Shown in pieces: positions 34,492 through 46,816 of a DNA stretch of 64,000 bases (positions within the stretch are counted from its first letter, which is position 1; the number at the start of each line of letters is the position of its first letter). The position numbers and the translations under genes were made by a program. The notes under the pieces are model-generated. The model was not told where the DNA came from. It saw only the letters and a program-made list of their open reading frames with translations, and ran no database searches. The DNA is from Capsicum annuum. Lineage: Eukaryota > Streptophyta > Magnoliopsida > Solanales > Solanaceae. Location of the stretch: NCBI RefSeq assembly GCF_002878395.1, contig NC_061111.1, positions 24,298,723 through 24,362,722 of the forward strand, given 5' to 3'.

Positions 34492-35312
34492 GGGGAAAGG
34501 ATAAGAATGGCCACTCTGCTAAAATAATTCCGGCCGAGTGGCCATTGATTTTTAAATTCCAAAATATAGCCATTTAGGCCTTTTTTCGCTACTATCTTCG
34601 TCCTTTTCCCTTTAAATGCCAAGTAAATAGTATAAGCCCATTTTTGATTCAGAGGATGCATTGATTTCGTCCAACGAACCTCGTAGCCAACACACAATTT
34701 TTGACTTTATGGAGGGAGAATAAAAATAGTGAAATGCAAGTAAAACATAAACGTATCAATACAATAATATATTTTTGGAAGAAAGAAAATTAATGTTAGA
34801 CAATAACTTTAGATAGAACATTTGCATTTTTTTTTAACACAATAAACTCAAAAAAGTAATGAATTTTGTGTTAACCCACACTTCTAATTGGTATAGTTTT
34901 TCTAACAATCAAATAAGATTTTATAACATTGTAATTGTTGCTCTTTTTTTTTATCAATCAAATACAATATTTGATATCAAATACATGAAGTTTTGATACC
35001 AAATACAAATACATATTTTATACAATAATTGTATAAAAGTGTATCAATGCGGTATAAAAGTGTATCAATGTGGTATAAACGTGTATCAATGCAGTATAAA
35101 AGTGTATCAATATTGTATAAAAGTGTATCAATATGGTATAAAAGTGTATCAATATGGTATAAAAGTGTATCAATTGGGTGTAGAGACTGCATGCTACCAA
35201 CGGGCCAAATGGCTAAAAATCGGAATTAAATTGAGCCGACTGGCTCCAATTGTCCAACTTTTACATGGGCTGGCCATTTCTTTTCAAAATGGCCAGCCCA
35301 TGTCCTTTTCCC
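34492..35312. mobile_element. Mutator-type MITE, 821 bp, with perfect 9-bp duplication
   Basis: The ends GGGGAAAGGATAAGAATGGCCA and TGGCCAGCCCATGTCC then TTTTCCC are inverted. TATAAAATA flanks both sides exactly (34483-34491 and 35313-35321), the 9 bp expected for Mutator transposition. Inside are a 21-bp minisatellite and AT-rich filler, with no transposase. Confidence 0.88.
35031..35177. repeat. 21-bp minisatellite, seven units
   Basis: GTATAAAAGTGTATCAAT plus three variable bases recurs every 21 bp from 35031. As 21 is a multiple of three, open frames with a 7-residue period (YKSVSMx on plus, similar on minus) run through it on both strands. These are not genes. Confidence 0.95.
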
Positions 35313-35321
35313 TATAAAATA

Positions 35322-35559
35322 CTCCCTCCATCCCAAATTACCCGTTCCAAATTAAGATGACACATTGATTAAGAAAAATAATTAATAATATGACTAGTTT
35401 ACCATAGTACCCCTATTAAATGATGTTTACATTTTAATTTGAAGAAAAAATAATTAATGCAAATGGTAAAACATGGAATTTTTTTTTTGTCTCTTCTTGA
35501 TTAATGAAAAAAGACAAATAAAATGAGAAATCAAATTAGGAAATTTGGGACGGAGGGAG
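35322..35559. mobile_element. Stowaway MITE 3, 238 bp
   Basis: The ends CTCCCTCCATCCCAAATT and AATTTGGGACGGAGGGAG are perfect inverted repeats, flanked by TA (35320-35321 and 35560-35561). The left TA is the last two bases of the neighbouring element's 9-bp duplication, so it landed exactly at that edge. It is a sister copy of 32984-33207. Confidence 0.92.
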
Positions 35560-35815
35560 TATATCATCTCTTTTAGTTATAACATCAATCTCAAGTAGAA
35601 ATTGTCTTGGGTTTTACAACTTATTGAGATGAATGCAAATAATTAAGGGAAACAATATATTTTATGGGGTTGACTATTTAATAGACGAATGAGAACACAC
35701 ACAAAAATTGATTTTCAAAATTTGAGTTATACGTGTTTAATTTGATAGACTTTATTAGGAATTAGACGCGTTCAATTAAATATGACTTAATTTCAATGTC
35801 CAAATAGAATATCAT

Positions 35816-36359
35816 GAAAAATTTAAAAAGTTGATCAATGTATTAAACGGAATAGAAAAGTTGGTGTGTTTTGGTACTATGTGCATAAAAGATGCCATTT
35901 TTCTGCTAGTACTACTCTTGTCTTTTGAATATGGTACAAGTTTTTACCTTCTCCCTCTTTCGTTTTCTATGTTTTGTTACAATTTTTACTTTATTGGAAA
36001 GAGTCATTGGACTTTGTAACTGGCTAGGAAGTTATACAACTGTACTTGTTTAGGACATATTTTATATAGTACCATTTGCATGTGTTCAAATCAGATTGTG
36101 AAAAGTTGCCAATTTGATGCTTCGAATAATAACCACATTGGGGAAAAAACAAAAGCCGATTTTGTTTTTATTTTTTTTGGGTTAAAAAGATGCATGAAGG
36201 TAAATGAATGTTAAATAGTTTACACAGACTCCGGGTTATATTAGTCTGGATTAATTGCAAAAAATTGGTGGCTTTGGTCCATTTGAGCATAGTTAGATTT
36301 TCTAATGTTCTAACAAAAGTAGTTCCTAACATGTCTATCTACAAAGCCTGATAGGTATA
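35816..36359. other. gene-free spacer
   Basis: No supported gene. A 62-codon ORF at 35831-36019 has no recognisable motif. Confidence 0.6.
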
Positions 36360-36720
36360 CATCGGAGGAACTATCAAAATTTGTGTTTCTTCAAAAAGGC
36401 CAGATATTGCTCCTTGTTTGGTCAGTACATTAGTCACCTTGTTTTGTTCCCTGAAGTTATGCATCACCACTGGGCATCCCATCCTTCTAATTAGCTTGTA
36501 CCTGCATTAATCAATGATGCCATTATAAAGTGGGTTCCCTTCTTTCAAACATTTTAATGGTATCCATGGAATCAATATTAATTTCAATCGGAAGGTAGTT
36601 ATTTTGCCCACTGATTCTCGACCCTTCTTAAGGGCAGTGAGTTCCGTTTGATTGTTAGTAGCATGAAGGAAGCTTTTGGTGAACCCCAGGACCCACTCTT
36701 CATTGTGATTTCTGATTACC
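36360..36720 (-). pseudogene. RNase H-like (RVT_3 type) remnant, cut by gypsy element 2
   Basis: Minus-strand pieces read EEWVLGFTKSFLHATNNQTE, LKKGRE, then PVVMHNFREQNKVTNVLTKQ in shifting frames. This matches the plant RNase H-like domain found at the C-terminus of LINE-type elements and in related host genes: Asn-Asn-Gln-x-Glu block, then the His-x-x-Arg-Glu-x-Asn block before the final conserved acidic position. It is frame-broken. Its N-terminal part should lie on the far side of gypsy element 2, outside this window. Confidence 0.65.
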
Positions 36721-38821
36721 CATCACGGTCCGAGACTATCCCCAATCGTAACACGGTGCTTAGGGCCATACCTCAAGCTAACTCATGATCTGGTATCTGT
36801 TGTGAGCACTGAATAAAGTAATAACAAAACATCATATGTGGAACTAAACTGATGAGAAATTCTGTTAAGATAGAATACTGAAACAATACCCAACATGTTT
36901 GAACTACTGATAAAACTGAAAACAAGTTTGAATATCTGAAAGCCTTTAAACCATGGGGAGTTGATAGAAAAAACTCCCAACTAACTCTGATTGACTGAAA
37001 TAAAGGAAGTACTGAAAATAACTGCAATAAACTTGTCCTCGCAGGATAGGGATTCACCAAAACTGCTGCTGAGTGGTACTGAACTAACTAAGGGCGATCG
37101 AAAAACTAAGCATCCGAACCTATGTTATAAAACAACATAGCGCAAAAGAGAGTATACGATCAGTACTTTGAATGTACTGGTAGGTGAGATAGAGACTAAC
37201 TAGAATACATATAGGTACTTCGCATGAATGCAAGACCAAACATAAGCATGTACTGAAATGATCTGAATAACTGATAAACTGTACACTTAGTCATGCAAAC
37301 TCGAGCTGACATACTCTGAATACTGAACTGAGATTGTGAAAGCTAAAATTTAACCGACATGCCCTAATATGAGCTAATCGGGGTCCAACCTATAATCCCA
37401 GTTAGAAGGGTGTTAGTAACTTGCCACAGGTACTAACACTGGTTGTGTAGATCCACTAATTTGTTGTCCTGAAAGATCAGGGTATCAAGTCTAAACTGAT
37501 GGGTGACCCCTCATAACCTACGCTAGTTACGTAGTTTTGGAACCTAGGGACTGCTGCTAACGACTCTGCCTAAACTGATTGCGGTGGGGGGCGCCATTCC
37601 TGTGTTCTCTCGGTGCTAAATATTACTCTCAACTGATTGACACCGATATCATTATTCATTTAATATGGTACTGATAAGAAGTTTAACATGGTTTAAATTG
37701 ACAAATGCTCAACATAATGTTAATCTGAATATAATTGTAAAACATGATTTAGTACCGAGGAGTGCTCATTATGATTTTTATTCTAAAATTTAATGATACA
37801 AGCCAAATCTGAATGACTTGTAACTTGATAACACTGATAGACATGATTTTCCTGGGTATCAGGTGTTCATAACCCGCCAGCATAAGTTAACACAGCTATC
37901 ACGGTGATGGTGAGTAAATCATGAGATGGATAACTAATAAATTGATAATTAACATGGTGTCAACTGAACATGATAAGTGTGACTGAGATTATAAAGCATG
38001 TAAGAACATAATTCACATGGGGGAAACACATTCTCATGGTTTGTATTGAAAACTATTAGGAGAAAACTTAGTAAATTCATCCTTGAAATTGAAATTTCAT
38101 AAAGAGAGAGAAAAAGGTTTATACATGTAAAATAAGGGATTCTTGGGACTCAATGGGTGGAAGAAACCCATTGCTGAATATCCCACATACATGAGTTTGC
38201 TTGAGTTCTTGAACAAAACTAGGAATTGAGACCTTGGATGGGTGAATTCTTGGAAAAATCTTTTGGTATTTGTGTTTTGAAGAGAAAGAGAGAGGAGATT
38301 GAACATCTTTAATTGATGATGGATGGGGAAAATAATGCTCCACTTAGGTTTTAAGTCATGAATTGGGTGTTTTAGGGAGAGGAAAAAGATCAAAATGCCC
38401 CTCACCCTTTTAATGAAGGCTGTAGGATTTACACTGCGGTATGGCATAGTAGCTATCACAGAGACTAGCCTCCGTGACACGCTGCGTTTCGCGGAGACTA
38501 CCCTCCATGACACACTGCGTATCGTGGAGACTATCCTCCCTGACACGCTAGAATCGTGGAGGCTTACTGCCTCCATGGTCCAAAATCACTATGAACCTCC
38601 TTCAAAATCTTTGAAACTCTCCTGGATTTCTCTTCTAGCATCCTTAAACATATTCCAACTCATAAATCTTTGAACACAAAAATGCCAAAAATAAAATATT
38701 CGAAATCTTAGAGGTGTTAAAGTGGCCATATCACTTGCACTTAGTGTGGAATAATTAATTTGGATCCTTAAGCTTGTGACGAATAGCTGGAAACTCGTGT
38801 AGAATCTTATGGGGTATTACA
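36721..38821 (-). repeat. 3' LTR of gypsy element 2
   Basis: It starts CATCACGGTCCGAGAC on the plus strand (right copy: TATCACGACTCGAGAC) and ends GGGGTATTACA, followed by the complement of a polypurine tract (ATATCTCTCCCTTGG). Length is 2101 bp. The terminal TG of the left edge has mutated. Confidence 0.88.
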
Positions 38822-39101
38822 ATATCTCTCCCTTGGAATCATTCGTCCCCGAATGAAACTGTCTAAGCTGAGATACTAGGAAGACTGAAATCATATACTG
38901 ACTACTTATGAGCTGAATCATGACTAAATAACTGGATCTAAATCATGATGCATGGACTGAACTGAATTCATGAATATATGCTATGACATGAGGATGGTTA
39001 TAAAGCTAAGATAGAAAATAAGAGAATCACTTAAGGAAAACCATTACCTCACGCTGGATCAGAATTCATAGAGAAAAGGTGGGGGTACTTGACTCGCATA
39101 T

Positions 39102-40601
39102 TGATGATAGGCGAAATTACGCGCCTATATCAATATATTTTGCCCATATTTTAGCCTAGTTTCGAGAACTAATTATCTATTTCGTACACTTTTAGTCCTT
39201 TTTCCTGTAAATGAGCTAACAAATGTGATTAGGAAAGTTTCAGGTATAAATGATGCAAAATACAGCAATTTATGGCTTACTTGACGCAAAAGAAAGCTCA
39301 CAAACGAGATGGAAAGGAGCTGGACGCATAAAGGACTAAATCTGCTGCATGGAAAATCTGTCCCGGGCTAAAACAGCATTTCTGAAGACTTTGGGACTTA
39401 CAGACACAAAGCTGGATTTTTGCCATAATACATTAACCTAGTGCAATTAGGTTATGTGTTTCATTATTCTATTTGGATTATAATTTTGTAACCTTGCCCT
39501 AGTACATTTGGGTCAAGGATTTCATTAGTATATTAGGATTTGGTTATTTATTTCATTAGCTTAGTAGGAGTAGGATAGGAGTATTATAAATACCCTATCA
39601 TGTTAGAGATTTTTAAGAACTTCTTCACTTCTTCAATAATCAACTCAACAATATAATTTTCGTCCATCTTTCTCATCTTCCACTACAAACACTTCTAATC
39701 TATTCTTCTATTCTTAAATTCCGCAACAAGAGAATCGTTACTTGCTACGATATCACCAAAACCACACGCCAAACACCTACTATTCACGCCATCCACCATG
39801 CAAAACGTGATATCCTTCGCATTCATGGGTAACTAAATCTCTTAGTTGGGGTTATGGAAGCCGAATGAGTTACTATCTATAGCTATGAGTTTGTGAGTTC
39901 AAGACAAGTATATTGCTTATATCATTATTCTCTTCATCTTAAATCTACATTCTTTGCGGTTCAAACACAAGAACACGCCATTCTAACATCTAACCTGTTC
40001 GAGAGAAAGGTTATTTGTCTAGAAAAGAAGACGCATAGACCAACGCCAGTCTAACATCTGACTTGTTCGAGAGAAAAGTTATTTGTCTGGAAAAGAGATA
40101 ATGTCAAGGTAGTAGGACACCCTTTCCTATTAAAAAGCTAGTGCCGTACCTGGACTAACTTCTTGGAGAATTCGTACCGTTAGTCACGCTTTAAGCTCGA
40201 GAGAGTTAAAGTGAAATAGTCCTTGTTTAGGTCGAGAGACGCTTGGATTTACCATCGACTACAATTCTCTATAAGCAATTACATGTCAAGACTCTACACA
40301 CTCATAGCCAATAGAGACGTATACCTCAGAAGGTGGACATAACCCCAACGCCTCAATTCTCATTGTTTCACAACCTACGAAATACTCTCTTTTTACTTTA
40401 TTATTTTCAGCTTTTATTTCATTACTTTGGTTACTTATTACAATCCCCCTTTCTTACGAGACTTGCACCAAAAGTCTAATAATTTCACTTACTTGTTGAC
40501 CAAGCTATTCTCTGTGGGATCGATACCCAACCCAGGTTGGGTTCTATATTTGCTAACGACCGCTTTACACTCCCACGAGAGCTGTAGATTGAGCGTTATC
40601 A
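39102..40601. mobile_element. solo LTR of 1500 bp inside gypsy element 2
   Basis: It begins TGATGATAGG, ends GCGTTATCA and is flanked by CATAT on both sides (39097-39101, 40602-40606). Gypsy element 1 has the uninterrupted sequence at the same place (14369-14400). No internal domains, so it is a solo LTR. Its 3' region (GTGGGATCGATACCC, then GGGTTCTATATTTG) resembles Athila-type gypsy LTRs; family by inference. A TATA-like ATTATAAATACCC is near 39580, so it probably reads on the plus strand. Confidence 0.87.
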
Positions 40602-40606
40602 CATAT

Positions 40607-41900
40607 CAGCTTCTGCTTCCCAAGCAGCTCCCTCAACAGATTGATTTCTCCATAGGACTTTAACCAAGCAACTTCTTTATTTCTCAACCTACGGATCTGA
40701 CGATCAAGGATTTTAACTGGGACTTCTTCATAAGAAAGGCTATCTTTCACGTTCACACTCTCTAAAGAAATAATAGAAGTTGAATTACCAATATATTTCT
40801 ATAGTAAAGAGACATGGAACATGGGATGCACTGATGCTAACTCTATAGGCAACTCTAACTCATAAGTTACCTTCCCAAAATGGCTCAAAATCCTATATGG
40901 GCCAACATAGCGGGGACTGAGTTTCCCCTTCTTGTTAAATCTCTTTACCCCTTTCATTGGTGAAATTTTCAGATATACAAAATCACCAACATCAAATTCA
41001 AGCTCTCTTCTCCTCACATCAGTATAAGATTTTTAACAACTTTGGGCTATTTTCAACATTTCTCGAATCAACTGAAATTTATCCATCGCCTCATAAACTG
41101 AGTCTGGTCCTATTAAAGCAGTCTTGCCGATCTCAAATCAACCAATAGGAGACCTACACCTCTTACTATAGAGAGCCTCAAACGGAGCTATCTGAATACT
41201 GGAGTGATAGCTATTGTTATAGTCAAACTCAATCAAAGGTAAGTGGTCATCCTAATTACCCTTGAAATCGATAACACAAGATCTCAACATATCCTCTAGG
41301 TCTGAATAGTCTTTTCTGCCTGACTGTCTGTATGGGATGAAAAGTCGTACTAAGATAAACTTGGGTACCAAGACCCTTCTGAAAAGCTTTCCAAAAATAG
41401 GATGTAAACTGAGTACCTTTATCCGAAATGATGGTCAATGGAACTCCATGTAACTTTACCAACTCCCTAAGATAGAGTCTAGAATAATCATTGGCTAAAA
41501 AAAATGAAGTATAGAGTGTCAAGAAATGGGCTGACTTGGTCATTCTATCCACAATGATCTAAATCAAATCATGCTGACGACGCGTACAAGGTAACCCGAT
41601 AATAAAATCCATGTTCACTACTTCCCACTTCCAAATGGGGATGCTAAACTCCTGCAGTGTACCACTAGGACTTTGGTGTTCAACCTTAACCTATTTATAA
41701 TTCAAACACCTAGCCATAAATTACGTAGTATCTTTCTTCATACCATTTCACCAATAGACTTCCCACAAATCACGGTACATCTTAGTGGCTCTTGGGTGAA
41801 TAGAATATCATGCACCATGTGCCTTTGCTAATATTCATTGTCTTAAACAATCCACACTTGAAATACATAACCTGCCCCGACAACACAACTCACCATCTTT
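40607..41900 (-). pseudogene. gypsy element 2 integrase and chromodomain, interrupted
   Basis: Fragments include the catalytic core (MDRMTKSAHFLTL, GVPLTIISDKGTQFTSYFW at 41552-41400), the GPY/F module ([18 protein letters not shown] at 41017-40799) and the start of the chromodomain (LDRQIRRLRNKEVAW near 40700). The last chromodomain residues (MRVKYPHLF) lie at 39101-39040, on the other side of the solo LTR that split the domain. Zinc-binding N-terminus poorly preserved. Confidence 0.82.
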
Positions 41901-42099
41901 CCTTGGGAGAAAACCTCATCTTTTTGGTCCCGAACTACCTCCTCCAACTTAACCAAAATTTGATCTCTGTCTTGATTTTCTTTCACTTCATCCACCAACG
42001 ATGATTCCAAACCATTCTGAACCCATATACGATTTTTGACCGAATCAATAAACCAAACACCTAATACTAGTAAGCTGATGAACCTGACAAAATAACTCC

Positions 42100-42540
42100 T
42101 TCTTATCTTCCTCAACATGCCCAACACTTTCCATAGGCAACCTACTAAGGGCATCAACCACTACATTAGCCTTACCTGAGTAATACAACACACTTATATC
42201 ATAGTCTTACAATAATTCGCGTCACCTTCTCTAACAAAGATTTAGATCCTTCTGAGTGAACACATACTGTAAACTTTTATGATCCGTAAACACATCAACA
42301 TGAACCCCATAAAGATAATGCCTCCAAATCTATAACGAAAAGATAACTGCTGCCGACTCAAGATCATGAGTTGACTAATTTCTTTTATGCATTTTTAGCT
42401 GTCTAGAGGCATAAGTTATGACCTTTTCTCGCTACATTAATACACAACCAATACCTATTCTAGAAGCATCACAATACACTGCGAACCCCATTTGAAACCT
42501 CTGGTACAGTCAATACTGAAGGGAAATTGAGTCAGTCTTC
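42100..42540 (-). pseudogene. gypsy element 2 RNase H, decayed
   Basis: The position and nucleotide similarity to 15748-16308 identify this stretch (for example AAGATCATGAGT near 42361 and ACACATCAACATG near 42290 on plus match 16120 and 16048). Numerous stops; no long open piece. Confidence 0.65.
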
Positions 42541-42599
42541 AACTCTTGAAAACTCTTCTCACAGGAATATAACCACTGGAACTTGACTTTCTTCAAAGT

Positions 42600-42888
42600 C
42601 GGTAGAGATATGGGAGAAGCAATAGAAGAAAATCCTTAATCAAATCGTCTATAGTAACTGGCTAAACCTATGAAACTCCTAATATCCGATGGAGAGATGA
42701 GCCTAGGCCAATTTTTTATATCTTTGGTCTTTTGAGGATCAACTCGAATGCCATCACCAAAAATAATATGACCAAGGAAATCTACTGATCTCAACCAGAA
42801 TCCACATTTACTGAACTTAGCAAACAATTGGTGATCCTTAAGGGTCTGCAATACAACTCTCAAATAATTTATATGATCGCTCTTGGTA
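42600..42888 (-). pseudogene. gypsy element 2 RT, C-terminal part
   Basis: The minus strand reads HINYLRVVLQTLKDHQLFAK, CGFWLRSVDFLGHII and then IRSFIGLASYYRR, the usual RT thumb and connection that follows the FIDD box. It is the direct continuation of 53006 once the copia insertion is set aside. Confidence 0.85.
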
Positions 42889-45800
42889 TATTGAGTTTTG
42901 ATGATGAGCAACTAAATTGTAAGGGACCAGGTCCCTGGATGTGTAAAGTACTGTACAGCTGGTACAAGGTATCTGAATAGTTTTGTCCTCTTGTGCAACA
43001 AACTTGCAGGTGCTATTTTGTACCGACTTGGACAATTGGCCCAATAATATGCCATACCTAATTATCACACAACTATAAAAGAAAAGAGAAGCCTCTTCAA
43101 TAATTGTTTTTTTGCAATTCTAAAGAGTGAAATGAGGCAACAAAAACCTAGTTCAAAAACTGCTCAAGTTCTTAGCTGAGTATGTGAGCTTAAATTGAAA
43201 TTATTCTTGAGTGTTGATTTGTATAAAAACTACCCATGTTATCAGAGTAGTGTTTTTTTTAAGAGAGATGCTTAGGTAGAGTTATCTAAGCTTGTTGCTG
43301 ATTAGAGGAAATCAGTTTAGAGAGTCCTTGGCAGAGTTACCAAAATGAGCTTATAGTAGAGTTACTACTAGAGAAAAGAGCCTAGAGGTAGGTTGAATCT
43401 TACTGTAATCAGGAGGTTGATTATTATGGATTTGGAGGTGCTTGTGTAACACCCCACATTTTTTAGGTAGACTTTAAACCATCGTTCCTACGTGTGTAAA
43501 CTCTAATCCCATGATTTATATTTGAATACATGTGTCATGATTTTTATCCTAGTGTGTTAACTGCTTATGAGGTGAAAAACGTTCATAGGAATCACTTAGA
43601 GCAAAGTTGAGTTAAGAGCCTTTGATTCGGCCAAATTTTGGTATTCAATTCTACAAGGGTCAACTTTGAACATGTATTTTCAGCTCAAGACCCACCAAAT
43701 TATAGATAATTAAATTAGTTGTCCAACTATACCAATTTTGCCTTAATATGATACCCGAGAGAAAAGTTATGACCATTTTCATGAGAAATAGTAAGGGCTC
43801 GCGATAGCCCCGCACCGCGAGTGCTATTCCACCGAAATTGGTGTCGCATTGTGAAGGATATTCCCTCAGAATAGGGGTCGCTCCACGAGGGCTATTCCCC
43901 CACTATTCTTGATCTAAGGGGACCAAGAGGTAATTTGGTCCTTTTCCCTCAACCCCAATCGTCAAAAGCACGATTTATAACACTCAAGGGGGTATTATTT
44001 GCCCATATTCCTCAAAATAACTCACGTAGAAACTCTCTTCTTTCCCAAGAACAATAATCCAAGCTTCTTCTCTCAAGAACTCACGAATTTAAGCTCCGAT
44101 TTCATGATTTCTTCAAGAATCCGTTCAATTAAGGTATGTTGGGTACTCATCAATGGGTTTCTTTCACCATTGAGCCTAAAAATACTCCTTTTGATTAAAG
44201 AATAAATTGTATCCTATTTTATGAATTATCCATGCACTTATGAATTTAATCCATGTATTTCTTAGTATTTTGAATTCAAGTCATGTCAACACGTGTTCCC
44301 ATGTGAATTAAGCTATTCCATGTTTTGAATTTCAATTTCCATATCATATTCCACTGATTTCATGTTAAATCATCAAGGTGCGAACTAAAACCACATGGAA
44401 TTGTGATCCTTCTAAGTTTAAGGCATCCCCATGTTTAAATCTATGATTCTCACTAATTTATTGAAATGTCTTATGTCTTGGGTCATTGAACTGTGATTTT
44501 ATACCCCTATTTTAAGTGATGTTATCGTATTTTGTGATCATTCAGTGCTGGAGGGTTATGAACAACCGATACCTTTGTGATTTTACATGATTGTATTTTC
44601 AAGTAACAAGTCAGTCAGACTATGATTTTTTTATCACATTTAGATTACTATGTTCATGTTGAGCACTTATCAGTATAGTACCATATCTTGTTAAACAACC
44701 TAATAATACCAGTATCATTCAGTTGGGAGTAGGATTTAGCACCGAGTGAATGCAGGGATGACGGCTCCCCCATCAGTTTAGGCAGAGTCATTAGTAGAAG
44801 TCCCTATGTTCTAGAACTACATAGCCAGTGTAGGATATGAGGGATCACCCATTAGTTTAGACTTGACTTTCTCTTAGGGGTGACCCATCAGTTTAGGCTT
44901 AACACCCTGGTCTTTCGGGATAAATTAGTGGATCCATATAGCTATGTGTTAGTACCCATGGAAAGGTGTTGATACCCTTCCAACTGGGGTTACAGCTTGA
45001 ACCCCGATTAGCTCAGATTCGGGCATGTCAGTTATATGATAGCTCCCAAAGTTTCAGTCAGTATTCAGTTTATCTTAGTTTAGGTTTTCTTGACCAAGTA
45101 ATCAGATTTCAGTAATTATTTAGCTAGTTTTACAAATTATTCATATTATTCAGATCATGTCAGTACATGCTATACTTGATCTTGCATTCTCACTTTTACA
45201 TGTTCGTGTTTTCATGCTCAGTATCCATACACGATCCTCATTTTAGTTTTACAGCATGTTTAGCTTTACATACAATATTTATGATTTACCGCTTCCCAGC
45301 TCCAATTCTATTTATTCTACAAAAGTAAAGATTTTGACAAACTAAGTGTAGTGATTCCCCATATTATCAGATTATATTTGTTACTCATGTTTTAAGATAC
45401 TTCAGCTTTCAATTTATTTTAGTCTCTTGACGAGTCTACTTGTACTTAGCATGCATGTTTTAAGATTATGTATACAATCAGTTTTACTTATTGCATTCAC
45501 CCTCACTTATTCAGTACATTTCAGAAGTACTGATCCATATATACGTCTATGTGTTATATTGTCTCATAATATAGGTACCAGTTATAGACCACACATCATA
45601 ATCAGATAGTTCACAGTTTCTAGCCAGTAGGTGGTGAGTTCTCTTGTTTTGGGGACTCCAGTTAGTTGTAGTTCATGTACTATATTGTTATTATTCTTAT
45701 GAATTGATTAGTGGTAATTGGAGGCATGTCCCAGCTATCTATAGTTAGTATAGTAGAGGCTTCATAGATAGTTAGTCAGAGTCGTTACATGTAATTCAAG

Positions 45801-46186
45801 TTTCTTTCCTTAGTTTTATCATCTTGTAAAATTTACCGATATTTTATTTATTTAGACTTTCTCATTATCATGTTTTCGCTCAGTAAATTTAGTTTTTATA
45901 CAGTTTAAATTAGTTGCTCAATCAGTATGCCAGTTCATGGATTAGCTTGGGATCACTTGTGGTTCTAAACACCGTGTTGCGACTAAAGGATAGTTTCGGA
46001 TCGGGACAGCTTGTGAAGTCAAGCCATGGTTTTTCCTATTCTGGGTTTCCACGTAAATATCTTATTTTTTTACTCTTCCTGCATTGCCTTGAATTTCTAA
46101 AAAATCTCATAATTGCACTATAATTTTATTGATAGTAATTAATCTCGAGGGTCCTGGTCCCTCACTATGTAATGCAACCCCTAACA
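42889..46186 (+). repeat. 5' LTR of copia element 2, split by a solo LTR
   Basis: The halves 42889-43444 and 46014-46186 align with 52275-53005. It starts TATTGAGTTTTGATGATGAG and ends CCCCTAACA. Without the insertion and its duplicated GCTTG it is about 728 bp. Confidence 0.88.
43445..46008 (+). mobile_element. solo LTR, Tekay-type, 2564 bp, inside the copia 5' LTR
   Basis: It starts TGTAACACCCCAC, ends GATCGGGACA and has a perfect GCTTG duplication (43440-43444, 46009-46013). The right copia LTR has the uninterrupted sequence (GGTGCTTATGAGGGCAAGCC). Internal text such as GGGGTGACCCATCAGTTTAG and the ending CACCGTGTTGCGACT is the plus-strand counterpart of gypsy element 2's LTR, so it is the same lineage. 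No internal coding region. Confidence 0.92.
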
Positions 46187-46191
46187 ATAAG

Positions 46192-46203
46192 TGGTATCAA
46201 AGC
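46192..46203 (+). other. primer-binding site of copia element 2
   Basis: TGGTATCAAAGC starts 5 bases after the LTR end. It differs at one position from TGGTATCAGAGC, complementary to the 3' end of initiator Met tRNA. Confidence 0.85.
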
Positions 46204-46246
46204 GGGTTCATTATAAAAGGTTCATACCTAGGGTGTCCTAATCATC

Positions 46247-46760
46247 ATGGATGTTATAATTGAACTAGGGGTGGAAAGAAAAGAATCAAAAAGGAAGAGA
46301 CTTCTTACCCTGAAGGCTCTAGAGCATGACCCAGGAAAAGAAGACACTGATGTTGCATTTTTGGCAACAAGGATTGTTAGAGATATGAAAAAGAATGGTC
46401 AGCTTAGCAAAAAGAAGAATCAAAATCCAGATACTTCAAAAGGAAAACATGCAGCTAGCTGTATAATGAAGAAAATATTGGCTGCATGGGAAGACTCTTC
46501 AAACAAATCTGAGAAAGAAAAGGAGTATGAAGTTGGGTTCAGGCTGAAATATGGTAAGAATAAAATAATCTCACAATCCCATAGCTCTTTAATGGCCACT
46601 ACTGAAGATAAAGAAGAAAATATGGTAGAAAAGAGGGATGACAACCAAAATTGATTTATGGATACTGGTTGTTCCAGACACATGACTGGGAAGGCTGATT
46701 GTTTTCTTTCTCTTAAGGCATTTCAAGAAGGAGGAATTTCTTTTGGAAATGGCAAAAAGG
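46247..46760 (+). pseudogene. copia element 2 gag C-terminus and protease start
   Basis: A lysine-rich open piece (46247-46654) ends in a stop, and the same frame goes on with FMDTGCSRHMTGKADCF, the copia protease active site (Asp-Thr-Gly) and its HMTG continuation. The gag part is much shorter than in intact SIRE-like elements, so most of gag has been deleted. Stops at 46652-46654 and near 46768. Confidence 0.78.
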
Positions 46761-46816
46761 GTTATATCTAAGGTGTTAGAAAGATTGGAAGATCACCTTA
46801 TCATGCTATAGAAGAC

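Larger units (their letters stand above)
34335..35815. mobile_element. decayed foldback MITE interrupted by two later MITEs
   Basis: The left arm (about 34335-34465) is an inverted copy of the right arm (about 35690-35815). For example, GAACATCTAAACTCCGAATA pairs with the complement of TATTAGGAATTAGACGCGTTC, and AAATTTGAAAAAACTTTTGC with GCACAAAAATTGATTTTC-like sequence reversed. Between the arms sit a 821-bp Mutator-type element and a Stowaway element. Outer ends and target duplication were not resolved. Confidence 0.55.

Noticed and set aside
35029..35317. ORFs with YKSVSM repeats on both strands
   Set aside because: Produced by the 21-bp minisatellite, whose period is a multiple of three.
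38395..38673. 92-codon ORF with repeated LRDTLR-like pattern
   Set aside because: It lies in the gypsy LTR over a roughly 38-bp imperfect tandem repeat in the GC-rich block; the pattern comes from the DNA repeat.
45427..46123. Short ORFs in the solo LTR near 45.4-46.1 kb
   Set aside because: They lie within LTR sequence shared in reverse orientation with gypsy element 2 and have no conserved domain.
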